Source: Luteococcus sp048595755 (GTDB taxonomy: Bacteria; Actinomycetota; Actinomycetes; Propionibacteriales; Propionibacteriaceae). Taken from it: DNA of 64,000 bases. Positions 1-9,100 of this stretch are shown here, piece by piece. Location of the stretch: assembly GCF_048595755.1 (NCBI RefSeq), contig NZ_CP184360.1:1240001-1304000 (forward strand), given 5' to 3'. The position numbers and the translations under genes are program-made. Positions within the stretch are counted from its first letter, which is position 1. Each line of letters begins with the position of its first letter. Under the pieces are notes generated by a model. The model was not told where the DNA came from and ran no database searches. It was given only the letters and a program-made list of their open reading frames with translations.

Positions 1-1732
1 CGCCCGAACCCAGGGCGGGCTCACAGATGCTCATGCTCAGGATGTCCTCGGCCGGGGTGGTCTCGCCGTCCTGGTCGAACAGCTCCTCCAGCGCCTGCCC
101 CACGGTGAACTTCGTCAACACTTCCGGCGTGTAGTACGACGCCGACTGCTGACGGGCACGGCCAGAGAGACGGTAGACGAACTGGCCCCGCTCATGAATC
201 ACCGGGCGGTCCTCACCGGTAACAGGATCCTTGCGCGTCACGAAGTCGCTCGCCGCAATACCCTGGGCGCGACCTACCGGCACCACCCAGGAACCCTTCT
301 CCGGGTTGCCACCACGAGCCACCTCGTAGAGGTCTTCGGTGGCGAAGAAGCCGGTGTAACTCATCAGGCCCTCGTAGACGGCGCCCAACTGGTTGATGCC
401 CAGCTCCACGTAGCTGATGAAGCCCCGGTCTCGGCCCTTCTGCTCCTTGCTCAGCAGCAGCCGCTGCAAAACGGCCTGCAGGGCCTTGTTGCCCAGCCCG
501 GTCTCGGAGATCAGCGCGATGGCCTCCGGCCGAAACAGGTCTGCGCGGAGTGAGTGGAAGACCAGCGCCTGGTCGTCCTCGGAGCTGGCGGTTGCGGGGG
601 CACTGGCTGGGTCATGTCCTTGGTCGACCAGCCGGAAGAGCACGTCCAGTGACTCGTAGAAGTGCGTGCCCTGCTCAGCCTTCGGCCCCGACAACGTGGT
701 GAGGGTGAGCTCCCGCAAACGGTCAAGGCTGTACCCCGCGTCGTACTCCGGTGCACCCGTGGGCAGCACGCCCAGCTCGGGTGAGGCCTCCGCGTACAGC
801 AGGAACAAGATCCGGTACAGGAAACGCAGTGACTGGCGAGCCAAGGTTTGGGCCTGGTTGGCGGGCAGTGGCGGCAGGCCCTTCTGCCGGCGTCGAGCCA
901 CCACCTCGTTGGCGATGATCTCGATGCTGCGCCGCACTCCTTCACGCAGATCCTTGCTCACGCCGACGGTGTGCTTCACCGACTGTTCCAGAGTCTGCGA
1001 CCACCACACCTGCCCATCGGCATCGGGAGCCAGTGAATCGGCATCCAGACAGGTGAGCATCCGTTCCAGCTCACCGGCCTGACGACGGTCATTTCGGTCG
1101 CACACGGCCTGCAGGTCGATCGCCAGGTAACGGCCCTCGGCCCACCGGGCCTGCTCCGTCAGCAGCGCGAACCGTCCCGCCAGCAGCAGGATGAACTGCG
1201 GAGCGTCGTCGGCCAGGAAGACGCGTGAGATGGCTCGGGTGGCCAAAGTCTCGGTGGTCTTCTCATCCAGTTGCCACGGCTCCAGCAGTCGCAGGGGGTG
1301 TTCCTCGGCCTTGGCGAAGACGTCGTCCACTGTGACGGCGGGCAGCGCCTGCACGATGGCCAAGGGGGCATCGGTGGTGACGCCGGGGGTGTTGAACCAC
1401 GTGATGGGGCCTTCGGTGCGGGTCGAGAACTCGCCCGAGCGATAGCCGAACACGGTGAGCAAGCGGTCATGCACCGCGGCGACCGCGTCGCGGTCGGCAC
1501 TGGCCCGGGCCTCCGACGCGACATCCACATCGGAATAGAGCCGCGCGATGGCCACCGCCAACTCACCGCGAGCGGCAGTGAACCGGTCTCGGGAGGTCTC
1601 ATGCTCGGCCTGGTCCCACGCCTTGCGGCGCTCCAGGATTCGCCCGCGGAAGGACTCGTTGTTGGCATCGGAGCTGAAGTAGTGCTCGCTGAGGAAGTCC
1701 TCACCGACGATGAACGCGTCACTGATCGGCAT
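1..1732 (-). CDS. DNA adenine methyltransferase-like protein, DISARM DrmMI-like (partial)
   Basis: The first 577 codons are present; the gene runs off the left edge. The start ATG at 1732 lies 2 bases past the stop of the upstream helicase, so the two are cotranscribed. Near the cut end the protein reads YYTPEVLTKFTVGQAL and, at about residues 567-577, ICEPALGSG, which is the SAM-binding motif I (D/EPxxGSG) of N6-adenine methylases of the Eco57I/type I class. The catalytic NPPY motif would lie outside the window. A long N-terminal region before motif I is usual for large methylases paired with helicases. Inference: the modification or self-marking arm of a defence system, with the neighbouring SNF2 helicase. 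An adenine methylase after a SNF2 helicase matches drmD-drmMI of class 1 DISARM. A type IIG-like or uncharacterised helicase-methylase system is the alternative. Confidence 0.72.
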   Translation of the reverse strand, partial: MPISDAFIVGEDFLSEHYFSSDANNESFRGRILERRKAWDQAEHETSRDRFTAARGELAVAIARLYSDVDVASEARASADRDAVAAVHDRLLTVFGYRSGEFSTRTEGPITWFNTPGVTTDAPLAIVQALPAVTVDDVFAKAEEHPLRLLEPWQLDEKTTETLATRAISRVFLADDAPQFILLLAGRFALLTEQARWAEGRYLAIDLQAVCDRNDRRQAGELERMLTCLDADSLAPDADGQVWWSQTLEQSVKHTVGVSKDLREGVRRSIEIIANEVVARRRQKGLPPLPANQAQTLARQSLRFLYRILFLLYAEASPELGVLPTGAPEYDAGYSLDRLRELTLTTLSGPKAEQGTHFYESLDVLFRLVDQGHDPASAPATASSEDDQALVFHSLRADLFRPEAIALISETGLGNKALQAVLQRLLLSKEQKGRDRGFISYVELGINQLGAVYEGLMSYTGFFATEDLYEVARGGNPEKGSWVVPVGRAQGIAASDFVTRKDPVTGEDRPVIHERGQFVYRLSGRARQQSASYYTPEVLTKFTVGQALEELFDQDGETTPAEDILSMSICEPALGSG

Positions 1733-1734
1733 GG

Positions 1735-4608
1735 TTAGCGGTTCTCCTCAACGTCAACGGCATGGTCATGGGGCAGCACGAGCAGCAGCGGCCGCACCAG
1801 CCGCTGGGTCGGCGCCATCTCTGCAATCAACGCCTCTTCCTGGCTCACCGAGAGGCAGCGTTCCTTCAGGTCGAGGCGCTGTGCCAGCTCATTGGCCTGC
1901 TGCTGCCACTGATGGGTGCGTTCGCTCCAGGCCCTGATCCGTTCCCGTGCCCCCTGCTCGGCAGCCTCCATCTGGACACTCATCTGGTTGTTCGCAGCCT
2001 CCACACCATGCGGTACCAGCGCTGCGAAGGACTCAAGGGTGGCGCAGGCTCCGGGGTTGACCATCTGGGGGCCAAAGCCCACCCGCTCGAAGAGCAGGGC
2101 CGGAGACTCAACCACCTCGGCCATCGCGAAGGACGGGTTGGCCGGGTTCGGGAACTCCACCGAAACCCATGATGCTGCGACGGTCTGACCGCGACGATTG
2201 GTCAGGGTGCCCACCAACAGCAGCGTGGGATCCGAGACAGCGCCGCGCACCACGAAGACCTGGTTGCGGGCCAGGTTTGCCAGTGCGCGATCGGCAGCCC
2301 AGTCCAGCACTGGATGCTGCGGACCCAAGTAGAGCGCTTCCGGCCATGAGGAATCCGATGTGTCGCTCAGGGCCGCCTCCAGGAGCTGCTTGCCCTTCTG
2401 CTTGCTGGTGGCCAGCAGCAACCGGTCCAACACCTTGCGGTCTGCCAAGTAGCTCTGTGGCAGCACCTCCAGCCGATGTTTCAGGTCAGCCGGCGGCTCG
2501 AAGGCAACCAGTCGCTCGTCGGGCATCTCCTCCCAGCGGACGCCACCAGCCATGCCGTCCTTGCTGGGTGCCGCCTCCGGCGTGGCATAGGCCGCAATCA
2601 GCGCCTCGCGCAGGAAGTCGACACTCGACGGGTAGAGACCGGTGGAGGCATCGTCTTCATGAGTTGGGGCTGCCGGGGGAGTGGCCTGGCCGAGCTGGGC
2701 GAACAACGCTGCCAAGGGATCAACCTCGGGCCGTGTCACCGTCGCGACGCTCTTGACGGTCTTGTCCAGATCACGCCGGCCCGCGAGCACGCGCTTGATC
2801 GCTTCTTCCTCGCGTTCCACTGAGTACTCGCCCATCAGGGAGGCAGCATCGCCCAAGGCGGTATGCGCCTCATCCTCCTTCTCGAGCAGGCGGTGGAGCA
2901 CCCGAATGTCGCCCGAGAAGTCCTCGGCCGAGGGACTCAGCAGCAACGAGGTGATTTGCGGCGAGTGCTTCTGGCCGTAGCGATCGATGCGGCCATTGCG
3001 CTGCTCGATACGAATCAGGCTCCACGGAATGTCGTAGTGCACCAGCTCATGGCACTGCTTGTGCAGGTTCACGCCTTCCGAGGCGACGTCACCGGTGACA
3101 AGCACTCGAATGGGCGACGTGGTCTGCTTGAAGCTGTCGACGATCTGCTGCTGCTCGACGTCGGTGAGGCCGCCATGCAGGATCGCCACCTGGTCCGGCT
3201 TGAAGCCCTGCTCGTCGACCAGACGATCGCGTACATAGTGCAGAGTGGGCACACGTTCGGCGAAGACGACCGCGCGCTCGGTACCGTTCTTCTTCACCCC
3301 GATCTGCTTCAGATACTGGGCGAGGCGGTCGAACTTGCTGGAGCTGGTCCACGTGGCGTCGTTGAGCTCCTGCAGGCGTGCGAGCGCCTGCGCCTCGGTT
3401 CGGACCTCATCGCCCACCGCCCCGTCGAGCTTCTTCAGACGCTCGCTCAACGAGGCACGGAGTGCTGCCGGGGATGACAGGAAGGCCTTCGCCAAGGTCC
3501 ATGGGAACAGCGTGCTGACCTGGCCCGAATAGGGAGACGTCCCGTTTTTGGGATGCAGCCATACATCCGCGAGTTCTTGGGCCAGTGCGTCCTCGGCGGG
3601 TGAGGCCTCCACCAGGAAGTGCTGCGGGGGCTTGCGCTCCGCCCAGTCGGACCCCACCACACGGGCCACCTCGTCGCTGTTGCGGTGACGCCGAACAACC
3701 AGGCGCTTCACCTCATCCGTGATCAGGTCGCCATCCGGGGTGACCGCTGTCGGTTCCAACAGACGGACCAGCTCCGCAAAGGACGACTTGTTGCCGTTGT
3801 GAGGAGTGGCCGAAGCCAGGATCAGGGCATCGGTATTGGGAGCAAGAACGCGGGCCAGACGGTTGTTCTGGGTAGCGGAATTGGTGACATTGTGCGATTC
3901 GTCGATCACCACGGCATCCCAGCGGTGCTTGCGCAGATCACTGGCGAAACGCTCCTGCTTCAAGGTGTCCATCGAGATGATGACCCGATTGAAGTAGGTG
4001 AACGGATTGCGGGTGGCCGGCAGCTTCTGCTTGACGCGCTGCACCCCCACCGAGTCGAGGCGCACGAAGGGAATCGCGAATCGGCTCCACATCTCGTTCT
4101 GCATCTGCTCCAGCACGTGCCGGGGGCAGACGATGAGAATGCGCTCCCCACGACCCCGACGGATGAGCTCGGAGAGGATCATGCCGATCTCAAGGGTCTT
4201 GCCCAGACCCACGGCATCCGCCAGCAGGATGCGGGGCCGGAGTGACTCAGGGCTCAACGCCGTGCGCACCGCTGAGTGCTGGTACTCCAGCGGATCTGCC
4301 AGTGCCTGCTTCGAGACGGTGAGTCGCTGATCGGTAAGGGCCAACGGAGTCTTGCGAATGGTCGACTCCAGCCAGAGCCGCGCCTTCTGGTAGCCCGCGG
4401 AATCGTCGGCCACCAGAGTTGCGTCGCGAGGGTCCAGAGGTGTGATGGTGTCGAGAGAGTCGTAGAAGGTGGCAGTCGTGCCGCGCACCAGCTCGCTGAG
4501 CCCCTGCACCGTCACCAGCGCGCCGTCGCTGGTCTGACGCACCTGGGTGACCAGCCACTCCTCGTCGCGAACCACAACGATCGAACCTGGGACGAAGGTG
4601 ACAGTCAT
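1735..4608 (-). CDS. SNF2-family DEAD/DEAH helicase, DISARM DrmD-like
   Basis: A 957-residue superfamily 2 helicase. Visible motifs in order: Walker A GLGKT at residues 134-138, the DESH box at 236-239, SATPH (motif III) at 266-270, then in the second lobe GDVASEGVNL (motif V) and QRNGRIDRYGQ (motif VI). This is the SNF2/RapA-like arrangement, expected to translocate on double-stranded DNA. The N-terminal 100 residues begin with a short beta-rich segment (VPGSIVVVRDEEWLV) often seen at the front of defence SNF2 proteins. It is first in a leftward operon with the methylase 2 bases downstream. Helicase identity is certain. Assignment to DrmD rests on operon order and is tentative, because drmA, drmB and drmC would lie outside the window. 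Confidence 0.85.
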   Translation of the reverse strand: MTVTFVPGSIVVVRDEEWLVTQVRQTSDGALVTVQGLSELVRGTTATFYDSLDTITPLDPRDATLVADDSAGYQKARLWLESTIRKTPLALTDQRLTVSKQALADPLEYQHSAVRTALSPESLRPRILLADAVGLGKTLEIGMILSELIRRGRGERILIVCPRHVLEQMQNEMWSRFAIPFVRLDSVGVQRVKQKLPATRNPFTYFNRVIISMDTLKQERFASDLRKHRWDAVVIDESHNVTNSATQNNRLARVLAPNTDALILASATPHNGNKSSFAELVRLLEPTAVTPDGDLITDEVKRLVVRRHRNSDEVARVVGSDWAERKPPQHFLVEASPAEDALAQELADVWLHPKNGTSPYSGQVSTLFPWTLAKAFLSSPAALRASLSERLKKLDGAVGDEVRTEAQALARLQELNDATWTSSSKFDRLAQYLKQIGVKKNGTERAVVFAERVPTLHYVRDRLVDEQGFKPDQVAILHGGLTDVEQQQIVDSFKQTTSPIRVLVTGDVASEGVNLHKQCHELVHYDIPWSLIRIEQRNGRIDRYGQKHSPQITSLLLSPSAEDFSGDIRVLHRLLEKEDEAHTALGDAASLMGEYSVEREEEAIKRVLAGRRDLDKTVKSVATVTRPEVDPLAALFAQLGQATPPAAPTHEDDASTGLYPSSVDFLREALIAAYATPEAAPSKDGMAGGVRWEEMPDERLVAFEPPADLKHRLEVLPQSYLADRKVLDRLLLATSKQKGKQLLEAALSDTSDSSWPEALYLGPQHPVLDWAADRALANLARNQVFVVRGAVSDPTLLLVGTLTNRRGQTVAASWVSVEFPNPANPSFAMAEVVESPALLFERVGFGPQMVNPGACATLESFAALVPHGVEAANNQMSVQMEAAEQGARERIRAWSERTHQWQQQANELAQRLDLKERCLSVSQEEALIAEMAPTQRLVRPLLLVLPHDHAVDVEENR

Positions 4609-4744
4609 GGGGGCAGCGATCTCTTTCCACGTGGGGGTTGACGCTCAGGCTAGCGGTTGAGGAATCCAAGCGGGCACTGCCTTCCTGACGGTTGTCTGAA
4701 CGCGACCCATTCCAAGCTCCTGACCAACGCCGAAGCAACACGAA

Positions 4745-6016
4745 ATGTCAGTGAGTCGCCCTAACGTGAGGGCTGTCGGAGCTTCCGACATCTGGAGCAG
4801 AGTATTGGGAGATCCCGTGACGTTCGAGGACGACGTAAATGTGACCCATGGTGCGCCGCGGCGCGCTGCTGATGAGGTTGCGGGCGGAGTGGCAGAAGCC
4901 ACCAACGGCACCCTCGACAGCGAGGTCATGGATGCTGAGGAATGGCTCGACTGGTTCGAGGAACTGGACGACGCCTACAAACAGGAACAGCGTGACAAGC
5001 TCCTGATCAGCGGATTGGTGGCCGGGCTGACCTTGCAGGCGCTCGGCGATCTCTACAACCTCAGCCGGGAGAGGGTCCGCCAGATCACAGGACAGGCCGG
5101 TGTCAATGCTCGGGACCTCAAGATCAAGCGAGCCGAGCAGGCAGCCCGACGGGAGAGGCACCTGGCTCGCCGCGTCTACGGCATGTCCCTCAGCTTCCCA
5201 GAACTCGACGTTGACGAGATTGCAGAAGCCCTTGAATGCGACGTTCCCATGGTGTTGCGAGGTCTGGGCAATCGAAGGGGCCTCCACCAGAAGCTGGGTC
5301 CTGCTGGAGATTCACACCGGACGTCGGAAGCCGACCTGCTGGAAGCCCTTCGGCAGTGGGCGAACCAGACGACCCGCGCCACCGGGGATGACTTCACAGC
5401 GTGGGCCACGGGGCGCGGCATTCCCGGTAGACAGACCGTTTCGATCCGCTTCGGAACCTGGAACAACGCGCTGGAGAAGGCCGGCCTATCGCACTTGATC
5501 GCGACGCGAGGCGGGTCCAGACCGCATCTGGATGACGCCACGCTGTGGGCAACGCTCTACGAGTTCTTCACTTCTGACGCCGAGCACTTCACGGCTCAGG
5601 GTTACGAAGCATGGGTCCGGGGCAAGGACCGTGCCTCGCTGGCCACGCTGCGCAATCGCTTGGGCACTTGGAATGAGATGTGGCGGCGGACCAAGGAGCT
5701 GCTGCGATATGCGGCCAACCGTGACGGGACATGGGAATGGGCCGAGGACGTGCTGGCAATCATCCCAGCGGAGTGCGAACGCAAGATCGTCTCTCCCGAG
5801 CAATGTATCCAGGCCCTGCAGGACGTCGCGGCCCGCGTGCCAGGGGCGGTCACAGTGCAAAAGTACGAAGCGGTGCGGCGCGGGGGTCAGCCCGCTGCCA
5901 TCGTCGTGCAGAACAAGTGGGGTTCCTGGATCCGAGCTCTCCACATGGCCGGCCTGGATGACCGGATGTCGGGCAAGGCCCGAGGCCGTGTGGCCCGCGG
6001 GGAAGTGGTCCTGTAG
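4745..6016 (+). CDS. HTH protein with three HNH-associated repeats, probable island regulator
   Basis: A 423-residue soluble protein. Residues about 95-118 (LTLQALGDLYNLSRERVRQI) form a helix-turn-helix like sigma region 4. The C-terminal half holds three copies of a roughly 50-residue unit, at about 195-249, 264-317 and 352-405. Each ends in a G-T/S-W signature (RFGTWNNALEKAGL, RLGTWNEMWRRT, KWGSWIRALHMAGL), resembling the homing-endonuclease-associated repeat (PF18780), a small winged-helix DNA-binding unit. No HNH catalytic motif is visible. It is divergent from the helicase/methylase operon and lies upstream of the Hhe-like gene, so a role as transcriptional regulator or DNA-recognition subunit is inferred. 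No clear Shine-Dalgarno precedes ATG 4745; ATG 4928 is an alternative start. Confidence 0.6.
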   Translation: MSVSRPNVRAVGASDIWSRVLGDPVTFEDDVNVTHGAPRRAADEVAGGVAEATNGTLDSEVMDAEEWLDWFEELDDAYKQEQRDKLLISGLVAGLTLQALGDLYNLSRERVRQITGQAGVNARDLKIKRAEQAARRERHLARRVYGMSLSFPELDVDEIAEALECDVPMVLRGLGNRRGLHQKLGPAGDSHRTSEADLLEALRQWANQTTRATGDDFTAWATGRGIPGRQTVSIRFGTWNNALEKAGLSHLIATRGGSRPHLDDATLWATLYEFFTSDAEHFTAQGYEAWVRGKDRASLATLRNRLGTWNEMWRRTKELLRYAANRDGTWEWAEDVLAIIPAECERKIVSPEQCIQALQDVAARVPGAVTVQKYEAVRRGGQPAAIVVQNKWGSWIRALHMAGLDDRMSGKARGRVARGEVVL

Positions 6017-6113
6017 GCCCGGAAACTACTGGATCACTGCCAGAAGGGCCGTTCCCGGTGGGGCTTCGCGGCAACTGCGCGGAGTTTCACTGGGGAGGTG
6101 TCCCCAAGGCCGT

Positions 6114-6119
6114 TAGAGT
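6114..6119 (+). promoter_or_regulatory. Candidate -10 box for the DUF4011 helicase gene
   Basis: TAGAGT fits the actinobacterial TANNNT -10 consensus. It would start transcription near 6126, giving a leader of about 65 bases before the ATG at 6191, which has an AGAAGAGGA ribosome site just upstream. No good -35 hexamer is visible, so this is a weak call. Confidence 0.3.
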
Positions 6120-6190
6120 CAGGCTCGCGGTTCGGGGCCGTGGCGTCATCGGGTGCAGCGAAGCAATGTGAGAAGAGGAATTCCACCGAC

Positions 6191-9100
6191 ATGTCCGCGA
6201 CCACTATTGAACTCGCTGTGAACACAGTCCTGAGCTATGCCATGGCCAACAGCCGTGTTCCCGTTCTGCAGCAGCTCGCCATTAGGAACCACTCGGACGA
6301 ACCCCGACATGTCGTGGTGGACGTGGTCGTGCGCGATGCTCAGGGAACCCTCTCTCGGCCTTGTGCGCTCAACGCCGACTGTGCTGCCCACAGCACTGTG
6401 GTCCTTGACGGAGCGGAGGTCCTGCTCGACCCCAGCGCCATGAGCCAAGTGACAGAGCGTCGTCCGGGATGGGTGGAAGTGACTGTCACTGATTCCGACA
6501 ACAACCAGCTGTCGTCAGCGCGAGCCGATGTCTCCATTCTGGCCTCCAATCACTGGCTGAGCGTTCCGGCCGGGCTGTCCATCGAGCTCTTGGCAGCTCA
6601 TGTATTGCCGAATGCCCCGGAAGTGGGGGCGTTGCTCGCGGACGTCTCGCGCATCCTGCTGGCTGACACGGGGGATGGTTCTCTGCAGGGCTACCAAGCC
6701 GGCCCCGAGCGTGTCGACGAGATAGTGCGCGCCACCTACGAGGCGATGCAAGGGCGCCAGATCACCTACAGCGAACCTCCTGCGAGCTGGGCGGAGACCG
6801 GCCAGAAGGTTCGCTCGCCCCGGGACGTCCTCGACGGTCGCATGGGCACCTGTCTTGACCTTGCTGTGACGATGGCCGCAGCCTTGGAACAGGCAGGGAT
6901 CCGCCCCTTGATCTGGGTTCTCAAGGGCCATGCCTTGCTTGCCTACTGGCGTGACGAGGTGGAGAGCTTCGGAGCAAACCTCGTCGATGCAGGCGAATTG
7001 ATCAACCGCTTCGACCTGGGAGTTCTAGGGACGGTGGAGACGACGGCGCTGTGTTTGCGCAGCGAGCCAACCCCCTTCAGTGCTGCTCACAACTCCAGCC
7101 GCGAGAAAATGTCTGCGGACCGGCTCGTGGGGGTCCTCGACGTCGTCGCGGCCCGGCGCAGCCAGGTCTTGCCCCTTCCGGCGGTCCGGTCGGTCGACGG
7201 CGGGGTGCAGGTCTTCGAGTACCGCCCGGCGGGGCTGGCCCACAGCGCAACGCCGCAGCTGGTCTCCTCCTCCGCACCGGCAGGTCGCAGTGATGTCAGC
7301 CCGGCTCCCGCTCGGGTCCAACAGTGGAAGAACTCACTGCTCGACCTGAGCCTTCGCAACCGATTGATCAACTTCTCCAATCGTGGTGCAGTCTCCGTCC
7401 GGGTGCCGAGCGGATCCCTGAGCGAACTGGAAGACCGTGTGCAGTCCGGCAAGTCCCTGACCCTGCTGTCGTCCGACCAGTTCGACGACATCCACAGGGT
7501 CCGTCTGGGAGAACGCGCGACGGCAGCGGACCTTCCCGACGAGGTTCTTGCACAGAAGCTCGCCAGCAATGCCAGCCTCTACACCGATGTCCGGTCGGAG
7601 AGCTATGACCGCTCGATGCAGGCCCTGGCGCACAAGGCCCGCACCATTGCCGAGGAGACCGGCGCCAACAACCTCTACCTCTCGCTCGGCACCTTGGTCT
7701 GGCAGCTCGATGATCGCGAACTGCGATCACCGCTGGTCCTTGTGCCGGTGAAGCTGACCGCAGCGGCGCGACGTCAGTCGCTTTACCAGATCAAGGCCGA
7801 CGACGCCGCGCAGAGCTCCCCGAACTACTGCCTGCTCGAGAAGCTCTACCAGTCCTTCGGCTTCCGGTGCCCGGAGTTCAGCTCCCCTCCGGCAGATTCA
7901 GCCGGAATCGACCTCACAGCAGCCCTCCAGACGCTTCGCGTGGCGTTGGCCGACCACGGCCTGCCCTTCCACGTAGAGGAGAGCGCATCGGTATCTATCC
8001 TCCAGTTCGCCAAGTTCCGGCTGTGGAAGGACCTGGACGAGTCATGGCAGGAAGCGCTGCGCCAGCCCTTGGTGCACCATCTGGCCCTGAGTCCGACCGA
8101 GCAGTTCGTCGACCCTGTTCAGCGGGACACGATCGACCTCGAAGCGCTCGCAGAGTCGTGCCCGATTCCAGCTGACGGGTCGCAGCTGACCGCCATCGGC
8201 GCGGCGCTCCAAGGGCGTTCCTTCGTCCTTGAAGGCCCGCCCGGTACGGGCAAGTCACAGACCATCGCAAACCTGCTGTCCGTTGCCATGTCCCAGGGCA
8301 AGAAGGTGCTCTTCGTCGCCGAGAAGCGCGCCGCCCTCAACGTCGTTCGAGACAGGATCGACGCCGTTGGCATGGGAGAACTCGCCCTCGACCTGCACGA
8401 CCGCGCCAGCAGCCCGCAGGCAGTCCGACGCCAGATCATGAAGGCCCTTGACCTGGCGGTTGCCTCCGACCGACAAGGCCTGCAGACCGAACTCGACATC
8501 GTCAGGAGTGCCACGGGAACACTGCGCCGATACTCAACCGAGGTCCATGCACACAACAATGCAGATCTGAGCCTGTACTCGGCTCGGACCGAGCTTCTGG
8601 CAGCGGGTGGCGGCATCGCGATGGAGATCTCGCCGGAGACGGTGGCGGCGATGTCGCCGGCCACGGTCGAAGACATCCTGCATCGCCTTCGAACCCTGCC
8701 GGACGTGGCCCAACCGGCCTTCCCGTCGCCAAACACGCCTTGGGGATTCGTCACTGCACTGACCATGACCGATGCCGCGTTGCGCAGCGTCGGACTCGCC
8801 ACGTCCGTCTATGACCGATCCGTGCGCCAGTTGCGGGAAGGAACCCTGTGGGATCTGGTCGACTCCGCAGAATCCCCGGCAATCCTGAAGGTCCACGCAT
8901 CGATCCTTGCCACTGCCGAGCCTGCCGAGATGGTGCAGAAGATCGTCGCCAGCAAGGACTGGCCGGCCACCGCTGCCCAGTTCGATGCCAGCGTCAAACG
9001 GCTGCGTCAGGCACTAGCTTCCGCGGGGGCGCAGGTCAATCCGATCGTGCGGGACGCTGACACTGCAGCCTTGAGTCAGCGAGCCCATGCCGCGGATGAG

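Noticed and set aside
6098..6190. Upstream in-frame start for the DUF4011 protein
   Set aside because: The extra 31 residues are unlike the family and the ribosome site favours 6191.
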